From Euglena gracilis (taxonomy: Eukaryota > Euglenida > Euglenophyceae > Euglenales): a DNA stretch of 64,000 nt. The DNA lies in NCBI GenBank assembly GCA_039621445.1, contig CP154955.1, positions 29,705,471 to 29,769,470 of the forward strand, given 5' to 3'. The notes under the pieces were generated by a model, which worked only from the letters and a program-made list of their open reading frames with translations, was not told where the DNA came from and searched no databases. A program made the translations under genes and the position numbers. Shown piece by piece: positions 35,361 to 47,174 of this stretch (within the stretch, counting starts at the first letter, position 1; each line of letters begins with the position of its first letter).

Positions 35361-38105
35361 ATGCAGAGCACAACCCCCATTGACTATGCTGCATTGATTG
35401 GTTCACTTCGTGGACTTGAACCTGCGGCATCATTGACGAGCTCTAATGAGCATTCACAACCCCATAGGGGTACTCAATCATTGACTCACTTCAAAGGTAA
35501 TCCTCCTTCCCCGCGTGTGTCACACCTATCGGTGTCTGTGTCGAGTAATCCTTCCCCCGCCCAATGGGCACCCCCACACCTGCCGGTGTCCAGCTCTATA
35601 GAGCAAACCTCCGCCCAATGGGCACCCCCACACCTATCGGTGTCAAGCTCTATAGAGCAGCCCAATGCCCAACAGGCACAACCCCTTTTGTTGGAAAGCC
35701 GATCGGCTAACACCCATTCCCCCCGGCGAGATTTCGCACTGGTGCCGATAGGCACATTTGACTCTGAGGCGCATACGCCACGGCAACTGTTTGTGGAAGG
35801 TGGGTTAGAAGCACCCTGTTTCTTCCAACCGCCGCCTATGCTCCCCCCCACAGTGGCTAGCTCTATCGAGCAATTAACTCCAACCCCCAGCTCTATAGAG
35901 CATTCCCCCACCGGTCCCAGCTCTATCGAGCAATTACCTCCAACCCCCAGCTCTATAGAGCATTCCCCCACCGTTCCCAGCTCTATCGAGCATTCCAACA
36001 CCCAAAGGGTGCAATACCTAACGGTATCAAGCTCCATCGAGCATCTCCCCACTCAGGAGTTTCCACACCTAACGGTGTTTGATTTAGGCGATAACCCCGC
36101 TGCGCAATGGGTGCAACGCCTATCGGCGTGTGGCTCTATCGAGCAACCCAGCGCCCAGTGGGATTGTCAACCTTTGCTGCAAAGTCAGGCACCTTGTGGT
36201 AACTCTCTGCATCAGGATGTCGCAACGGTGCCTACAGGCACAATTGGCAAACAACCCACTGATGTGGTTTACCGCACGCTGCCAAAGGAGGCATTTTTGC
36301 ACATGCAACATAGTTTGCAAAAGTTGATTACAAAATTGGAGCCAATAACGGCACTTTTTGAGCACGAAAATCCTGATATGGGAGCTTTTGTTACGTTGGA
36401 GCAGTTCACTGCATTCCAGGAAGCGCAACAGCGCATTATGCAACTGAGCCGTGAATCGGCAAATTTTCACCATACGCACACCCAACGTGGTGAAGGTTTC
36501 GCTTCCAGCACTTATGTGCAGCAATTGGAGGAAAGACTTTCCCGGTTGGAGCGAAACTCATGCAGGTGTGGTGAAAATTCTGCTGAAATAAAACGTTTTT
36601 ACACCCATATCGCGAATATCGCAAGCAGGCAGGATGCGTTCCACCAACGGTGGCAGAATAATATTGTTGACATCCAAACCGCAATTGCGGAGTTGCAGAA
36701 CCGCAATGCGGTACCATGTTCGCATAATTTAGAATTTCAGCGATTTTCTGCAGATATGCGTGATGAAAATCACCAAGTCAAGAAAAATTTTTGTGACGGT
36801 CCGATACGGACCGAGGAAACAGTGAATCAGCAAGTCAAAAACTTGCAGAAAGATTTCGCAGCGCTATCCGCGCAAGTTTCGGTGTTTTTCGAACAGCCAA
36901 TGGCTGAAAACATGCGGAATCCGCAAAATACCCCTCCTTCCAAACCATTTCCACAAATGGAGTCTATTTCCGAAGCGGTGCACACTCTAGATGTGCGACT
37001 GCGGGAATTGGAAAGTGGTTTTGGAAAAATTTCGCAAGATTTCCAGTCTTTTTCTGACAAAATCCCTCTTCTGGACGATATGTCCAAACACCGCAGGCGT
37101 ATTAAGCGTTTGCAGGAAGATATTGGTGCAATCACCGATCATCTGAAAATTCTCGATGATTTGGAGAAAAATTTTGGTGACTTTACAGAAAATTTGGATC
37201 AAGTACACGCACAATTGCGTTTATTACAACAAAAACCCGATACGGGTGTTGTAGGCACACTTGCCGCCGATTCCAGCTCCAAAAGCGCTAATAGCGCACC
37301 TGTGGCACAGCCTATTGGCACCTTGCCACAAAATTACGATTCTGCTCATGCAGTGGTCCCTCCCCCAGCGGTACCAGTCCCAATAGACCATTTTTTGGAT
37401 GATGGGGTTGGTTTTCAAGGGAAAGCCAAGCGAAACCCTCAAGGAAATCGAAAACTTTGGGAATATGAACTTTGTCGCGGTATGAGCCGCACTACCGCAC
37501 ATGGTATTGATCCTGAGAAGCATCAGTATCACCATTCGCGCATTCGCGATTCACCAAGTTTGCAAGGTACCTATGGTACACCAAGTGGAAAATTGAATGC
37601 GCATTCGCAAAATACACCCAAAAGTACACTTGGTGCAACCGCCGAGGTACCCGCGCATGGTGCGGTTTTGCGCCCAGGCCCAACCTCCTTGAATACCACC
37701 GAAGGGCCATGGGAGTCTCAGAAAGATATAAAAGGAATCATCGCTATCGCGAAAAAGGTAAAGCCCCAATGGGACGGTGACCCAACAACATGGAAACAGT
37801 TTTTCCGTGACTGGCAATATTATTGGGATCTGAAAGGATCAACTTACAACGGAAACCCAGAGGTGATCAAAATGGAATTCGTAGATTGTCTACCAAAAGA
37901 TGAAAAGGAACGCGCCAGACAATTGGTCATTCGCGGGCGCATTTCTTTTCAGAATTTGGTTGAGCAATATGCTTCATCATGTTCCAGTTTAGTTTCCAGA
38001 ATCACTCTGGAGAAAAAATGGCGGCAATATGCCCCCCATGACCGAAAATGGAGGTCGATAGACCTATGGTACTCAAAAAAAAAAAAAAAAAAATTGGAAT
38101 CGTAG
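35361..38105 (+). pseudogene. gag: Element B gag, main part, ending in a poly(A) and duplicated segment
   Basis: Starts MQSTTPIDYAALIGSL, the start shared with C and D. Residues to about 270 are Ser/Pro-rich and contain repeated HLSVSSSIEQ-like peptides whose codons build consecutive hairpins. The repeats have expanded at 35,860-36,150, where the copies in C and D instead have a conserved stretch of about 150 residues that leads into the coiled coil. Coiled-coil sequence follows, then the capsid-like block (WDGDPTTWKQFF, YYWDLKG, WRSIDLWYS). At 38,075-38,093 a run of 19 A interrupts the gene, followed by a degraded second copy of upstream gag sequence, so the frame ends at 38,105. Confidence 0.88.
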
Positions 38106-38199
38106 AGGGTCTACCAAAAGATTGAAAAGGAACGCGCCAGACCAAATTGTCATTCGCGGGCGCATTTCTTTCAGAATTTGGTGAGCAATATGCGTCATC

Positions 38200-38964
38200 A
38201 TGAAAGAGCAATTTGACGCAGTATTACTGCACTTTATACCCAAACTCATCAACGATATTCACCGAGAGGAACTCGCAGGACATATTTTGACGCTCGATGA
38301 GCGATGGAACTACGTTTCCAAACAATTGAAGCTATCACAGCTTTTAGGACAGATTCAGTCGGCTTATACGAGCCACCCCACAGCAGGAATACCCGCTACA
38401 CAAGTCAGTTCTGTGAAAAAAGTGTCACGCTTGTCACATACCGCTATAGCGGAATCCAAATTGCGCAATTCGCGCTTTTCAGATGAATTTTTGGACAAAT
38501 TGTGCTTTTTGTGTAACAAAAAGGGTCATATATCTTGCCATTGTCCAAATCCCGCAGCGCGAAAGCGCAACGCAAGTCCAAGAGGATCAGCCTCACCATG
38601 CAGTTCTAATTTTTCTCAAAATGCGCATTCGCAAAACTCAAAATATCAGTCCCGGCCCCCATGTCCACTGCCCGGATCCACCAACCACCCCTCACCCAAA
38701 TGTCGCTATGCGACTCCTCCCCACCCAAGCCAGAGTCATCGCGATATGAGTCGCAGTTCAAAAGATCATACTTCAGCCAAAAGGCATAAGGTAGGTCAAA
38801 GAACAACCTCTATCGAGGATTATCACCCGGCTTCGGGCAGGGAGGGGGATGATACCCCACGTAATAAAAGGGATCATCCCTACTTTAGCGCTCATAAATT
38901 CAAAGACGTATATGCGTCAAGAAAGTCAATGGCTGATGTGGCCACCGGTTCGGATTTTGAGTGA
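38200..38964 (+). pseudogene. gag: Element B gag C-terminus with a single intact zinc knuckle
   Basis: Continues the gag homology after the duplicated segment (EQFDAVLLHFIPKL, LDERWNYVSKQLKLSQ). The first knuckle CFLCNKKGHISCHC is intact. The second is degenerate: C-x2-C has become CPLP, so one zinc ligand is lost. The SR-rich linker is shortened. The frame ends SDFE TGA at 38,964, and downstream codons soon meet a TAG, so the readthrough arrangement of A and D is absent. Confidence 0.85.
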
Positions 38965-40410
38965 AGACACCCGAAACCCAGGAATGTGGACTACAGAGGC
39001 TACTAGAAAGGAGGTGACAGGAGTCATGACCCTAGTCATCCCCTGCCCAGTATCCTTTCTGGTCATCGTTCCAGGATTTTCCGGTGTCCCGGCTCAAAAT
39101 TCTGCCAAAATTTTGACGTATACACAGTTTTGTGTTGCCGGTTGTTGATGCACTAGGGGATACCCCATGTGTGTCACTAGTGGTTGAATGGATTTACGCT
39201 CCAAGAATGCACACAGCTCCGCAAACTTCTTTCCCCCCCAAAACTCCCACTAATCATCACTTTTACACACCGTTTTCGATGACAGCAACACCGTTTTCTA
39301 CAACACCAACACCGTTTTCAACCCGGGGTAAAGAGAAAGTGCCCCCCCTACCCACCGCATATCCACAAACGTTCCACATGCGGTAGGGGTAACAAGTAGC
39401 TTAACCCCCCATCGTTTCACTGGGTTCCAAGACGAAAGCCCTAAGGCCTGAAATTCGAATGGTGTCGAGTAGTCGCCCAGCTGCTTTCATTTTTCGTTTT
39501 CCACCAGGTTTGTCGATTGCAGACAATCCTGTACACCCCCCGCAGCTCAAATTCGCATACAATTTTTCTTACACACTCCACCCCCTCCAGACCAACATGC
39601 GCGACAAGGACCACTACTCAGCACCTCCCCCCAAGGTGTGCACTCTAGGAGAAATTTCCACACAACCAACAACCAAACACAAAAGGAAATAACTGAAACC
39701 AAACTAACCACCACCCCCGCGCCTGTGGCGTCCTCCACTCAAGCGCCTATGGCGCCACCCACCCTCGCGCATAGCGCAAATCTTTCGCATAATGCCCCCC
39801 CCCGGGCTATATGGCGCCCCCAATCACCGCGCCTATGGCGCTCACACCCCCGCGCATATTGCGCTCCCAACGCGCATAGCGCTCATCGCGTGCATATTGT
39901 TTTGCACACCGCGCATAGCGCACACCTCCCCACCCGCGCATATTGCGCAGCCCGCAAACAAGATGCGCCCCCCCCCCGCCCCCCACCCGTGCATAGCACA
40001 AAGCTCGCACAATTGTGTATATCTTACAAATGGGTATCTGCCCAACCCAACCATATTCTTTTGGGAATAAGTCCCAGAGATGTTGGTGTATATATTGCAC
40101 TGTGGCATTTTTGTTGTTGATTTGCAAACCACATGCTCAAAATGCAGATTTGGTTTACTCAAGCAACAAAAGTGGCCATCCCCCCTTCTTTGACCACGAA
40201 CTTGTTGGTCAAATTGGCGAACACCAAAGGTGTTTTGAGCATTCAAGCACACAATTGCGCCCACCTCAAAGTTATTTGCCAAAACACAAGGTGTGTGATA
40301 AGTTTTTGGGATACATTGCAAATACTGCATTTTTTCCCATGAACTTGCACAGCTTTGTGAAGAACAGCTATTTTGTGAACAAAATGGCCTTTTTCTTATT
40401 GCAGAAGTGA
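38965..40410 (+). pseudogene. pol: Element B pol remnant (linker only; no protease, RT or integrase)
   Basis: Broken frames match the proline-rich linker between protease and RT in elements A and D (TPTPFSTRGKEKVPPLPTA near 39,300; SSRPAAFIFRFPPG near 39,470) and the segment before RT (PTQPYSFG near 40,050). The protease DTG motif, RT, RNase H and integrase are missing. At 39,720-39,990 the GCGC-ATA-GCGC-type hairpin repeats and long C runs have expanded. Confidence 0.8.
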
Positions 40411-43136
40411 ATCCCGATAGGGAAATAAGTTGAATTCCTCGAGAAAATCTGCAACATAGTTGCCCCCCCAAATGAAGAAAATTCATTCAAACATGCATTT
40501 TTTGTGGACTTGACCACTTAGCCTTAGGTCTATGTGACCAATGCACCCTACGATGTGCAAGGCCTATGGGCCATTACCCACGTGGTCCATGGGTCCATAG
40601 GACCAATTTGCACAAATTGCAAGGACCAAAAGGACCAAAGGTCCACAAATCCATATTATAAAGTGAAAAGTCCATAGGACCTCAAAAAATGGCACAAAAA
40701 GCCATATTACATGGCTGAAAGTGGCTGAATTGGCCAAAACAAGCCAAATAGGCTAGTTTTATGCAGATTTGCATAAGTGTCACTTTGGCATAGCCTCAAA
40801 ACCACCACAAAAGCTTCAAAATTTCTGGCACCTCGTGCCATGAGGTTTTGACTGTATGTAGTAGTGCCAATGAGATAGGAACCAAAAGTTGTCTTTGTAG
40901 AATAAATTATGGGAGCTTATAGCAAAAGCTCACTCACACAGGCAAAAGATCAAAGACGTATCTCAGCGCCTGTAGCTGGCCGATAGGCCATGTTACCCCT
41001 CATTCGAAAGCTCGTTTGACGAGCCGTCCAGCGATGCTATCAGATCGCTGTAACTCCACACGGTACTCTTATTTGAGGAGATCGTGAAATTTTGAATTAA
41101 GCCCAGCCAATTTGGCCAAACCCAATTATTTCAGCCAGTTCTTGTACGATCGTGTACCAGACTGGCAAATCAGCCTGAAAGGCTTCTATACTGTACCCTA
41201 CATGGTTTCTGATGGCTAATTACCATTGGTTACCAGTTTGGGTAATGGCCATTTTTAAGCTCCTTTGGCAGCATTCTGCCCATTGCCACCTCTGTATGGG
41301 CTATTAGGCCTGGTACAGTTCAAAGGGCTATAGCCCACAATTTGGAGTCATTTCGACTCACTAGAATCATTTTTAGGAGCACTTATGTGCAAATTTTCAT
41401 TTAAATCATTGATTTTCTGCAATTTTTGGTGATTTTTCCCCATTCTGGCACTCATATCCCTAATGGGAGTCATCTTGAGGCACTATGCCAGAGTGGAATG
41501 CAAAGGAATATGCTGATAATGGCAATTTTTCCTTTGCTCAAGATGTCATAGACATGTTTTACTTGTATTTTTAAGCGTATTTTTGCTTTTTTTGCGATAT
41601 TTTTGCACAATTTTACAGCTTTTTGGGTGATGTGGTGTTATTCGACACCCAAATCCCAAAATCTGTACAACAACAAACATGCAGTGTTATTGGACACTCT
41701 CAACAAGCACTATGTGCACTTGGCAATTGCAGTCTTAAATGACTCAAAATGCAACAAAGTTGCACATTTTGGTGACAAAAATGCAATTCTCGACACAGAA
41801 TCTGCATTTCTGCCCTAAATCCTGATAGGGATTTCCCTAAAAATCTGACAAAAGTCAGTATTTCTCAGTGGCATAGTCACAAATGATGAGATTTTGTCAT
41901 ATTTGCAGCATTTTTTTCTGCTTACCACACTAACGGCAGTCTTGCCCCACCCCCCCCACTTTATTCAGTGGGACCCCCTTACCGATATAATTCGGAGGAC
42001 CCAATGGTCATCATGTGCAACACCAATGGTGTCATTCTGCAAGGTTTATAAGAACCATAGCTCAAAAAAGGTGAAATCCACCTTTTTGTGATGAATTTCA
42101 CCGCACTGGAACAATGTTCCATCCTTTTATGTGCATTCACAGTTCATTTGCGGTTTTTCAAAGTGGTATAAGCCACACCAACCGCAGTTGTTCTGTGAAT
42201 TGGCAGCAGCCTGCCACAATTCCGCATTTTTTTTTCTGCGGGTGTACACCTCACCATGATTTTGTTCGCAATCTGCCGAATTATTTTGATTCGGGTATAC
42301 ACCCAGTAGTATTTTTGTGTCATGCATATTCCGCAAGGCAAGGTTTCTGGGCGATAAAGCCTACCCCCCCCATTATTTTTGGCTAAGGCCAGCCCTTCAT
42401 CCTACAGGCTGCACACCCAAGGCACAAATGCCAAATCTACAGTTTTTAGGGCTACTGCCCGCTATTCTGAGGTGTACGCCTCTGGGGATACCCCATCGGC
42501 AACATCGTGTCCGTGCCGCGCTGCGAAGTCTTCCCCAGCAGTATACGCCGCCAGTAAGAAGACGCACAGCACACGGCGCGCACAACGTAATAATTAGGCC
42601 AACTTGTTACTTTTCGGCCTTAAGGCCCCCATAAGACTGCCAGACAGCAAAACTTCTGCTTAAGGTCTTTTGACCAGCCCCCCACTCCTCTCTCCTTTTA
42701 CCCCCCTGGGGAAAATATCGCTGTCGCCGGCAGTTGGTTTTGTAAATAGGTCTTTCTCCCTGGTCAGATATAACTGGCCAGGTGCCCCCTCCTTCCACAC
42801 CCAACCCTTCAATCTTTTCCGATTATGGAATGAGACCTCCCCGCGTGTCATAGACACACCCCAAACTGGGTGGATGGCATATTCTGGAATGGAAACCTTC
42901 CAGCCCTCATTTCCCAATGGGCTCTTCCGCTTCCACCCCTTTGCCGCAATAAGTAGGCACCGCATAAGCGGTTAACCACTTTTGCGCGTTCTTGCGTTAT
43001 TTCGCATTTTCCTTCCCACACCCTTGGTGACAGGAGAACCAAAAGCCGCATACGGCCCTGTGACAGGTCCCCGTCCCCAGGACTGTGTCCGGCATTCCGA
43101 CTGGCCTGGTCCAGTAGGGAAATCGGGCATAGCCCT
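40411..43136 (+). other. Element B AT-rich 3' non-coding region
   Basis: About 2.7 kb without a credible gene, replacing RT to integrase. Much of it consists of short inverted repeats, for example TGGCAC CTC GTGCCA (40,826-40,840) and GGGCTATAGCCC. It aligns end to end with 49,200-53,073 of element C except that C has an extra ~1.2 kb. The last ~600 bp are almost identical to C, the rest much less so. Confidence 0.75.
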
Positions 43137-43146
43137 GGGAGGGGGA
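43137..43146 (+). promoter_or_regulatory. Element B polypurine tract
   Basis: GGGAGGGGGA directly abuts the TGTG of the 3' LTR, the expected site for plus-strand DNA priming. Confidence 0.85.
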
Positions 43147-43597
43147 TGTGTACCAGGCAGCCGTAAGGCCATGGTACTGTGTATGTAGGTATAAGCCTAC
43201 GGCCAGATATAGCTCTGAGCCCCATACACAGTACTATGTAAGGTGGTATTCCTACAGATGGCCAACGGGCCTCAATTAGGAATACCAAATCCTAATTCTG
43301 GTTCTCCTCTCCACAGGTGGTATTCTTTATTCTTTTCTTTTCATTTTGTCTTTGCAAGACTTGATTCCCAAGTTTGCTTTTTCACATTTGAAGTCCTGAA
43401 AGGACACTTGTCACTTTTCCTGGTCCGTAGCCCATACGGCTTCTCCCCTGCCTTGTGCTCTGCCTCTTAATTGGGGAAAAGGGCTTTTCAAATTTTTATA
43501 TTATTTTATTTTTTCTTTTCTGTTACTCCAACTTTTACTTTCCTAAGTAGGGCGCCACCAAAGGTGAAAGCGAGGAAAGCAGGGTTGGACGTACACT
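43147..43597 (+). repeat. Element B 3' LTR
   Basis: TGTGTACCAGGCAGCCG to GGACGTACACT, 451 bp, followed by the target duplication acaac and resumption of element C gag. It closely matches the LTRs at 33,912 and 53,084, unlike the 5' LTR of element B. Confidence 0.9.
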
Positions 43598-43602
43598 ACA
43601 AC

Positions 43603-45636
43603 CCCCATTGACTATGCTGCATTGATTGGTTCACTTCGTGGACTTGAACCTGCGGCATCATCGACGAGCTTTAAGGAGCATTCTCAACCCCATAGGGGTA
43701 CTCAATCATTGACTCACTTCAAAGGTAATCCTTCACTTCGTGGACTTGAACCTGCGGTCTGTGTCGAGTAATCCTTCCCCCGCCCAATGGGCACCCATTG
43801 ACTCACTTCAAAGGTAATCCTCCTTCCCCGCGTGTGTCACACCTATCGGTGTCTGTGTCGAGTAATCCTTCCCCCGCCCAATGGGCACCCCCACACCTGC
43901 CGGTGTCCAGCTCTATAGAGCAAACCTCCGCCCAATCGGCACCCCCACACCTATCGGTGTCAAGCTCTATAGAGCAGCCCAATGCCCAACAGGCACAACC
44001 CCTTTTGTTGGAAAGCCGATCGGCTAACACCCATTCCCCCCGGCGAGATTTCGCACTGGTGCCGATAGGCACATTTGACTCTGAGGCGCATACGCCACGG
44101 CAACTGTTTGTGGAAGGTGGGTTAGAAGCACCCTGTTTCTTCCAACCCCCGCCTATGCTCCCCCCCACAAGTCTGATTGGACAATTACCCCCACCACCCG
44201 ATACGGGTCCTTTTCCAGCATTGCCATGGCACCCGGAGATGCGTTTGACAGTTCCAGCTTATACGAGCCCCACGGAGTCCATGAGTAGTGACACGGAAGA
44301 ATTGGAAACAATTGCCCCACAACCCGTTACAGTTATTCAGCGCATAGTCGCAAATCTCCCAATGGAACACCCGCTAACGCGGCAAATTTCCCATGTCCAC
44401 AATTGTGTAGCGGATTGCGCTATGACGCTTAACAAGGTTTTGGATTTTGATGAAAACAACCAAAAGGTTGTAGAACACAAGCTAGATTACCTCTGGAGTT
44501 ATTTGCGTGATGTTGGCCAATATTGCCAAACGAATTTTCAATCTACTAATGTGGATGTAGCAACTTTGCGGCATGGTTTGGACACACATTTGCAGGCACA
44601 TTTGCCACAACACTTCCAAAAAGTGAGTGAAGCCATGTGTGAGACACAATCCCGCAATGATGCGATTTTTTCCAACATGCAACATAGTTTGCAAGCCTTA
44701 TCTCATCAATTGGAGCCAATTATGGCAATTGTTCCACAATTGCAACAAAAATTGCATGAACCCCCCATCGAACATCCCGATATGGGACAATTTACCACAT
44801 TGGAACAATTCTCCACACTTGCATCCGCATTTCAGGAAGCGCAACAGCGCATTTTCCAGTTGAGCGGTGATTCCGCGAAATTTTCCCACTTTTCTGCCCA
44901 AGCCAATGAAAGTTTTTCCCCCCGCACGTATGTGCAACACTTGGAGGAAAGACTTTCTAAATTGGAGCAGAAATCCTGCCAGTGTGGTGAAATTCCCGCT
45001 GAAATTGCAAAACAGTTGCAACAGGATGTGGGTTACATTGAAGCCGCATTGGCTAAGTTGCACACCCGCTATGCGGAAGTAGCTGGTAGGATCCCGGATG
45101 TTACCGGCATTCAAACCGCGATAGCGGATTTGCACAGACGCATGCAAGAATTAAGCACAAAAATGCTTCAGGTGCAATCACCACCCCAAGGCACATTGCC
45201 GTCACCGACACCTACCCCCACATTCCCAACCACACACTTGGAGCAGATTTGCGCTGAAATGCGCAACGAAAATCACAAAATCATGCAAGGATTTTGTGAT
45301 AGTCTCATGAACACCGAGAAAACAGTGAAGCAGGATGTCACACAACTGCAAAATGACATTACCGCGCTATTCGCGCAAGTTTCAGTGTTGAAGGAACAGC
45401 CAATGGCTGAAAAAGTCCAAGATCCGCATTCGGAACAACCCACCAAGCCATCTCCACAATTGGAGAACATTACCAGCGCGATGCGCGCTTTGGTGACAAG
45501 AGTACAGGAATTGGACACAGGTTTTGGTGCAATTTCGCAAGATTTTCAGTCGATTTCCGACAAAATCCCGCTTTTGGATGAGCTACCCTCATACCGTAGG
45601 CGGATTAGCGTTTGCAGGAGGATGTGGGTCGGATAA
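43603..45636 (+). pseudogene. gag: Element C gag, N-terminal and coiled-coil part
   Basis: Resumes gag after the nested element with PIDYAALIGSLRGLEP. Within 43,700-43,890 short segments are shuffled and duplicated, and the frame meets a TAA near 43,770. From 43,798 a 612-codon frame covers the Ser/Pro repeats, the region beginning DTGPFPALPWHPEMRL that is conserved in D, and the long coiled coil. One A is missing near 45,605 (GGATTAGCG against GGATTAAGCG in D), ending this frame at 45,636. Confidence 0.87.
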
Positions 45637-47174
45637 CCGACAATTGGCAGGTTGTGGACCATTTGGAGCAAAGTGTGTATGAATTTGCAACAAACTTGGA
45701 CCAAATTCACGCACAATTGCGTTCCACCTACCAAAACCCGCAATCGGGTGTAGTTGGCACACTTGCCGCATCTTCTAGCTCAAAAAGCGCTATTCGCGCA
45801 CCAATCCCCGAGTCCACAGGCACATTGCCACCAAACCGCGTTTCCGCTCATGCGGTGGTCCCCCCATTAGCATTACCAGTCCCAATGTACGCGTTTTCGG
45901 ATGATGAGTCGGGTTTTCAAACGAAAACCAGACCCACCCCCCTCTTAAATCAAGAGATTCGGGATTCCGAACTAATTCGCGGTATGATCCGCACCCCCAC
46001 ACCGGGAATTGGTCATACCTCCCAAATACGCTTAGTAGCACCAATGGTGCAACCATGTGATACGTCACCCCCACATGCGCAACCGCATCACCATTCGCGC
46101 AATCGCGATTCCCCAAATTTGTATGGTACCTATGGTACACTAAGTTGTATGTTCCATGCGCATTCGCAAAATTACCCGAACAATACCTTTAGTGCAACCA
46201 CAGGAGTACCTGCACATGGTGCGATTTCGCACCCGGGCCCACCCCGCATGAATACCACCGAAGGGCCACGGGTTTCTCAGAAAGATTTTAAAGGCACCAT
46301 CGCGATAGCGAACAAGGTGAAGCCCCAATGGGACGGTGACCCCACTACATGGAAACAATTTTTCCGTGACTGGGAATATTATTGGGATTTGAAGGGACCC
46401 ACCCAAGATGACAACCCCGAGGTAATCAAGATGGAATTCATCGATTGCCTCCCAAGGGTTGAAAAAGAACGCGCCAGACAATTGGTCATAGGCAGGCGCA
46501 TTTCTTTTGAGGAATTGGTCGAGCAATATGCTTCATCATGCTCAAGTTTGGTTTCCAGAATCAGTCTGGAAAACAAAAGGCGGCAATTTACCCCCCCGGA
46601 CCGCAAATGGAAGTCGATAGACTTGTGGTACTCAAAGTGGCTTGCATTGGCAGCCGAAGTTGATGAGTTAGGGGAAACGCAAATCAAAGAACAATTTGAT
46701 GCGGTATTACTGCGGTACATCCCCAAACTGCGCTATCCGCGCTCAAACCCTAAATCCCCCACACGGGAATCCAAACCGCGCCATTCGCGCTCTTCTGATC
46801 AATTTTCGGACAGAGTGTGCTTTTTGTGTAATCAACCGGGACATATGTCTCGCGAATGTCCGAATCCCCAAGCGCGAAAGCGCAGTAAGAGCCCCCGAGG
46901 ATCCCTTTCTTCCTGGAGTTCGCATTCTTCACAATCTGCGCAATCGCAGAAATCACAAAACAGGTTTGATACCAATAAATATCCGCACTCGCGATCCAAA
47001 TATTCGCATTGTGCATCCTATAACCACCATTCATCTAATTGTCGCTATGCGACATCTCCCCACTCAAGCCGATGTCACCGCGATATAAATCGCAGTTCAA
47101 AAGAACATTCCTCAGCCACAAGGCAGAAGTCTTTTTTTGAAAAGTCCTCTATCGAGGAAAATGACCCGAAATAA
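45612..47174 (+). pseudogene. gag: Element C gag, capsid and nucleocapsid part
   Basis: Second gag frame, after the one-base deletion. It carries the end of the coiled coil, the capsid-like block (WDGDPTTWKQFFRDWEYYW) and the first knuckle CFLCNQPGHMSREC. About 70 residues after YIPKL, present in D, are deleted in frame near 46,728. The second knuckle is damaged differently from that of B: its first Cys is replaced by Tyr. The frame stops at 47,174, where a G-poor insertion begins; a short gag tail reappears at 47,541-47,630. Confidence 0.86.

Larger units (their letters stand above)
34683..43597 (+). mobile_element. Element B: non-autonomous LTR element nested in the gag of element C
   Basis: Bounded by TGTGTACC at 34,683 and GTACACT at 43,597 and flanked by the 5-bp duplication acaac (34,678-34,682 and 43,598-43,602). 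The order is LTR, PBS, leader, gag, pol remnant, AT-rich non-coding region, polypurine tract, LTR. Its two LTRs are not alike: the 5' one is a divergent variant, while the 3' one matches those of element C, which suggests gene conversion after insertion. Confidence 0.88.

Noticed and set aside
39807-40486. Minus-strand frames in the pol remnant of element B
   Set aside because: They are complements of the hairpin and C-run repeats; the plus strand carries the homology to elements A and D.
42607-43288. Overlapping frames on both strands near the 3' end of elements B and C
   Set aside because: They lie in the untranslated region before the polypurine tract and extend into the LTR; they are similar in B and C only because the DNA is nearly identical.
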